A DNA stretch of 6,183 nt from Archaeoglobus_B sp964471215 (GTDB taxonomy: Archaea > Halobacteriota > Archaeoglobi > Archaeoglobales > Archaeoglobaceae): positions 1 through 6,183 of the forward strand of contig CAYYFC010000057.1 of NCBI GenBank assembly GCA_964471215.1. The letters run 5' to 3'. Positions 5,026 through 6,183 of this stretch are shown here, in pieces (positions within the stretch are counted from its first letter, which is position 1; each line of letters begins with the position of its first letter). The position numbers were made by a program, and so were the translations under genes. The notes below the pieces were generated by a model that was not told where the DNA came from, did no database searches, and saw only the letters and a program-made list of their open reading frames with translations.

Positions 5026-5253
5026 ATGAAGGTAAAGGTTACAAGGAATTATCAGATCTCCATTCCGGCAGAGATAAGAAGAAAGCTCAAAATAAAGCTT
5101 GGAGACATCTTGGATGTTCGCTACGATGAGGAGAGGGGGGAGATAGTGATAAGAAAGGTCGATGAGAGAAGAAAAACACTCAGAGCAGGTCTTAAACTTA
5201 CGCCTGAGGAGATAGAAGAGCTGATAGAGAAGGGGTTTAGAGACAACGTATGA
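5026..5253 (+). CDS. vapB: AbrB/SpoVT-type antitoxin (VapB)
   Basis: A 75-residue protein with an N-terminal swapped-hairpin AbrB (SpoVT/MazE-like) DNA-binding domain. The pattern VKVTRNYQISIPAEIRRKLKIKLGDILDV (residues 3-31) matches the family rule T-x-x-x-Q-I-x-I-P-x-x-I-R-x-x-L-x-I-x-x-G-D. The acidic C-terminal helix (LTPEEIEELIEKGF, about 57-70) is the usual toxin-wrapping segment. It would neutralise the PIN toxin encoded next and probably represses their shared promoter. An upstream in-frame ATG at 5011 would add five residues. I choose 5026 because MKVKVT is the typical family start and the TATA box is 25 bases from it. The stop overlaps the vapC ATG as ATGA, so the two genes are translationally coupled. 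A free-standing AbrB regulator is unlikely given this overlap. Confidence 0.9.
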   Translation: MKVKVTRNYQISIPAEIRRKLKIKLGDILDVRYDEERGEIVIRKVDERRKTLRAGLKLTPEEIEELIEKGFRDNV

Positions 5254-5687
5254 AGGCTGTTCTGGATACAAACGTGTTGATTTACGATACGTTCGAGGAC
5301 AGCTTATTTCATCTGGAAGCGAAGGAGATTCTAGACTCCCTTGACGAGTGGATAATACCCTTAATAGTCATTCACGAATACGTATGGATTCTGAAGTCGT
5401 TAGAAATTGCGATAGATGACGTTGTATACAAGGTCAGGGAATATCTTGATCACCACAAGACTAAGCTGGTGTTAGAAGACAGGGAGGATGTGCTGAGAGC
5501 TCTTGAAATTATACGCGATGAGAACTTAAGCCTGTCAAGGTACAACGACAAGATAGTTCTCTCTATAGCCCAGAAAGTTGGAACTCTTGTAACGTTTGAT
5601 AAAAGGCTCAGGAAACAGGCTCTTGCTACAAAGCTTGAGGTATTACCATCGAAGATTGACGAATCTCGGTCCTCAAGCAAAATATGA
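5250..5687 (+). CDS. vapC: PIN-domain ribonuclease toxin (VapC)
   Basis: A 145-residue PIN-domain protein of normal VapC length. The four conserved acidic residues that hold Mg2+ or Mn2+ are all present: D6 in LDTNVLI, E43 in VIHEYVW, D100 in RYNDKIVL, and D117 in VTFDKRL. N8 of the DTN motif is also there. It should therefore be an active endoribonuclease. VapC toxins studied elsewhere cut tRNAs, such as initiator tRNA or anticodon loops, or the 23S sarcin-ricin loop; the target here is unknown. Its ATG overlaps the vapB stop (ATGA) with no strong ribosome binding site, so expression depends on vapB translation. The Ser/Lys-rich tail (ESRSSSKI) is unremarkable. It lies between two tRNA genes. 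Confidence 0.92.
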   Translation: MKAVLDTNVLIYDTFEDSLFHLEAKEILDSLDEWIIPLIVIHEYVWILKSLEIAIDDVVYKVREYLDHHKTKLVLEDREDVLRALEIIRDENLSLSRYNDKIVLSIAQKVGTLVTFDKRLRKQALATKLEVLPSKIDESRSSSKI

Positions 5688-5788
5688 ACTTAGCAGTTAA
5701 GATTTAACGTTCCCACACTGTTAATCTCGACATGACCCGTCAAAATGAAGATGTTTCTTAGCTATATCTTGTTGCAACGGTTGAAACT

Positions 5789-5813
5789 GCAGACCTTTTT
5801 TAAATTCGTCTGC
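5789..5813. terminator. Stem with T6 loop between vapC and tRNA-Val
   Basis: GCAGAC (5789-5794) pairs perfectly with GTCTGC (5808-5813) across a 13-base loop that contains six consecutive T residues (5796-5801). It lies about 100 bases after the vapC stop and 28 bases past the 3' end of the convergent tRNA-Val. It could stop vapBC transcription and also limit transcription from the opposite side. The stem is seen in the sequence; the terminator role is inferred. Confidence 0.4.
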
Positions 5814-5829
5814 TTTAGATGTGTTTCAT

Positions 5830-5834
5830 AAAAA
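5830..5834 (-). terminator. T5 terminator of tRNA-Val
   Basis: Read on the - strand, CCAATTTTTATG begins a few bases after the tRNA end. A five-T run at this position is a typical archaeal tRNA stop signal. Confidence 0.4.
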
Positions 5835-5840
5835 TTGGAG

Positions 5841-5913
5841 TGGGCTCGCCCGGATTCGAACCGGGGACCTTCGCCTCGTAAGGGCGACGTCATAACCCCT
5901 AGACCACGAGCCC
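5841..5913 (-). tRNA. tRNA-Val (anticodon UAC)
   Basis: A complete 73-base cloverleaf on the - strand. The acceptor stem is GGGCTCG/CGAGCCC with discriminator A. The D arm is GTCT...TGAC, with the 13-22 pair unpaired and a GG-containing loop. The anticodon stem is TCGCC/GGCGA with loop CTTACGA, giving anticodon TAC at 5880-5878. The variable loop is AGGTC, and the T arm is CCCGG-TTCGAAT-CCGGG. CCA is not encoded and there is no intron. It reads Val codons, chiefly GUA. It converges on vapBC. Confidence 0.97.
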
Positions 5914-5938
5914 TTAAGCAAGGATATACATTGTGACG

Positions 5939-5948
5939 TATAAATTTT
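5939..5948 (-). promoter_or_regulatory. TATA box for tRNA-Val
   Basis: On the - strand this reads AAAATTTATA, centred about 28-30 bases upstream of the tRNA 5' end. The distance matches archaeal tRNA promoters, so the tRNA has its own promoter rather than depending on the upstream - strand gene. Confidence 0.5.
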
Positions 5949-6087
5949 GCGAATCGGACTTACGGTATGAAGACCCAGCAACTGGCCAGAGTACAATTAT
6001 AGCTGTACATAATAATCTTATATTTGAGTTCTATTTAGTGGTGATGCAACATTGTTGATTAGGTATTTAAATTGTACACAATGTGGC

Positions 6088-6106
6088 GACCCCGAGGGGA
6101 AAGGTC
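6088..6106. other. GC-rich hairpin just past the - strand gene stop
   Basis: GACC (6088-6091) pairs with GGTC (6103-6106); alternatively CCCC (6090-6093) faces GGGG (6096-6099). It begins eight bases beyond the TAG of the partial - strand gene, so it may protect or end that message, but no strong T tract follows on that strand. Confidence 0.3.
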
Positions 6107-6113
6107 ATGAAAG

Positions 6114-6183
6114 CTAAACTGCATCATATCCGGCCTTCAAAGCCTTCAAATTTAAATCGTGAAGCTTCGGCGGCAAGACATCC
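6114..6183 (-). CDS. C-terminal end of an unidentified protein (partial, runs off the window)
   Basis: Only the last 22 full codons and a TAG stop (6116-6114) are in the window. The peptide contains LPPKLHDLNLKALKAGYD, which looks like a genuine soluble-protein tail. Its Lys/Leu/Ala-rich amphipathic character resembles the real genes here more than the overlapping + strand frame does. The L-P-x-K...N-x-K-A-L-x-x-G-Y pattern is reminiscent of the C-terminus of gamma subunits of 2-oxoacid:ferredoxin oxidoreductases, but that is a weak recollection. I do not assign a function. The gene would lie upstream of tRNA-Val on the same strand. Confidence 0.55.
   Translation of the reverse strand, partial: DVLPPKLHDLNLKALKAGYDAV

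Noticed and set aside
4984..5271. A 95-codon - strand frame across vapB.
   Set aside because: It is the shadow of the conserved vapB gene and has no promoter or family resemblance.
20..5943. The 10-mer TGACGTATAA shared between 20-29 and 5934-5943.
   Set aside because: It is short and AT-rich at the end, and the flanks do not match. A chance match is likely over 6 kb.
5967..6002. A tiny + strand frame (MKTQQLARVQL) about 25 bases after a TATA-like box.
   Set aside because: It has eleven codons only. The box is better explained as the tRNA-Val promoter read on the other strand.
6083..6183. A + strand frame open from GTG 6083 (or ATG 6107) to the window end, preceded by an AT-rich TATA-like stretch.
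   Set aside because: The complementary frame has a more convincing protein composition and a natural stop. The + frame is His/Pro/Arg/Ser-rich and unlike the other genes. It cannot be excluded without more sequence.

Overview
The window looks like the chromosome of a hyperthermophilic or thermophilic euryarchaeon, most likely a member of the Archaeoglobales or a close relative. The main reason is a full-length phosphoseryl-tRNA synthetase (SepRS), an enzyme known essentially from methanogens and Archaeoglobus relatives. This one closely follows the Archaeoglobus-type sequence as I remember it. Heavy use of ATA, AGA and AGG codons, Glu/Lys/Ile-rich proteins, TATA boxes 25-28 bases upstream of ATG codons with no leader, and an archaeal GatCAB all fit.

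Layout on the + strand. Positions 1-158 hold no convincing gene, only short open stretches and a TATA-like element. Positions 159-1117 carry a small thioredoxin-fold protein followed 8 bases later by an NrdG-type radical SAM activase, a likely cassette for anaerobic ribonucleotide reduction. Positions 1161-4402 are a tight operon gatC-gatA-sepS: gatC and gatA are one base apart, and gatA overlaps sepS by 29 bases. It is preceded by its own TATA box. An AT-rich spacer with several palindromes leads to a tRNA-Asn(GUU) gene at 4610-4682. A 343-base spacer without a gene follows, ending in a palindrome-rich promoter. Then comes a VapBC toxin-antitoxin pair, with an AbrB-type antitoxin at 5026-5253 and a PIN-domain toxin at 5250-5687.

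On the - strand, tRNA-Val(UAC) lies at 5841-5913 with its own TATA box. The right edge (6114-6183) cuts the last codons of a - strand protein-coding gene that I cannot name.

Functionally, the centre of the window is about aminoacyl-tRNAs made in two steps. GatCAB converts Asp-tRNA(Asn) to Asn-tRNA(Asn). SepRS charges tRNA(Cys) with phosphoserine, which SepCysS (not in this window) turns into cysteine. A tRNA-Asn, the expected GatCAB substrate in archaea, lies just downstream. GatB, SepCysS and the ribonucleotide reductase NrdD itself are not present here. The vapBC pair sits between the two tRNA genes. No CRISPR array, insertion sequence or rRNA is visible.
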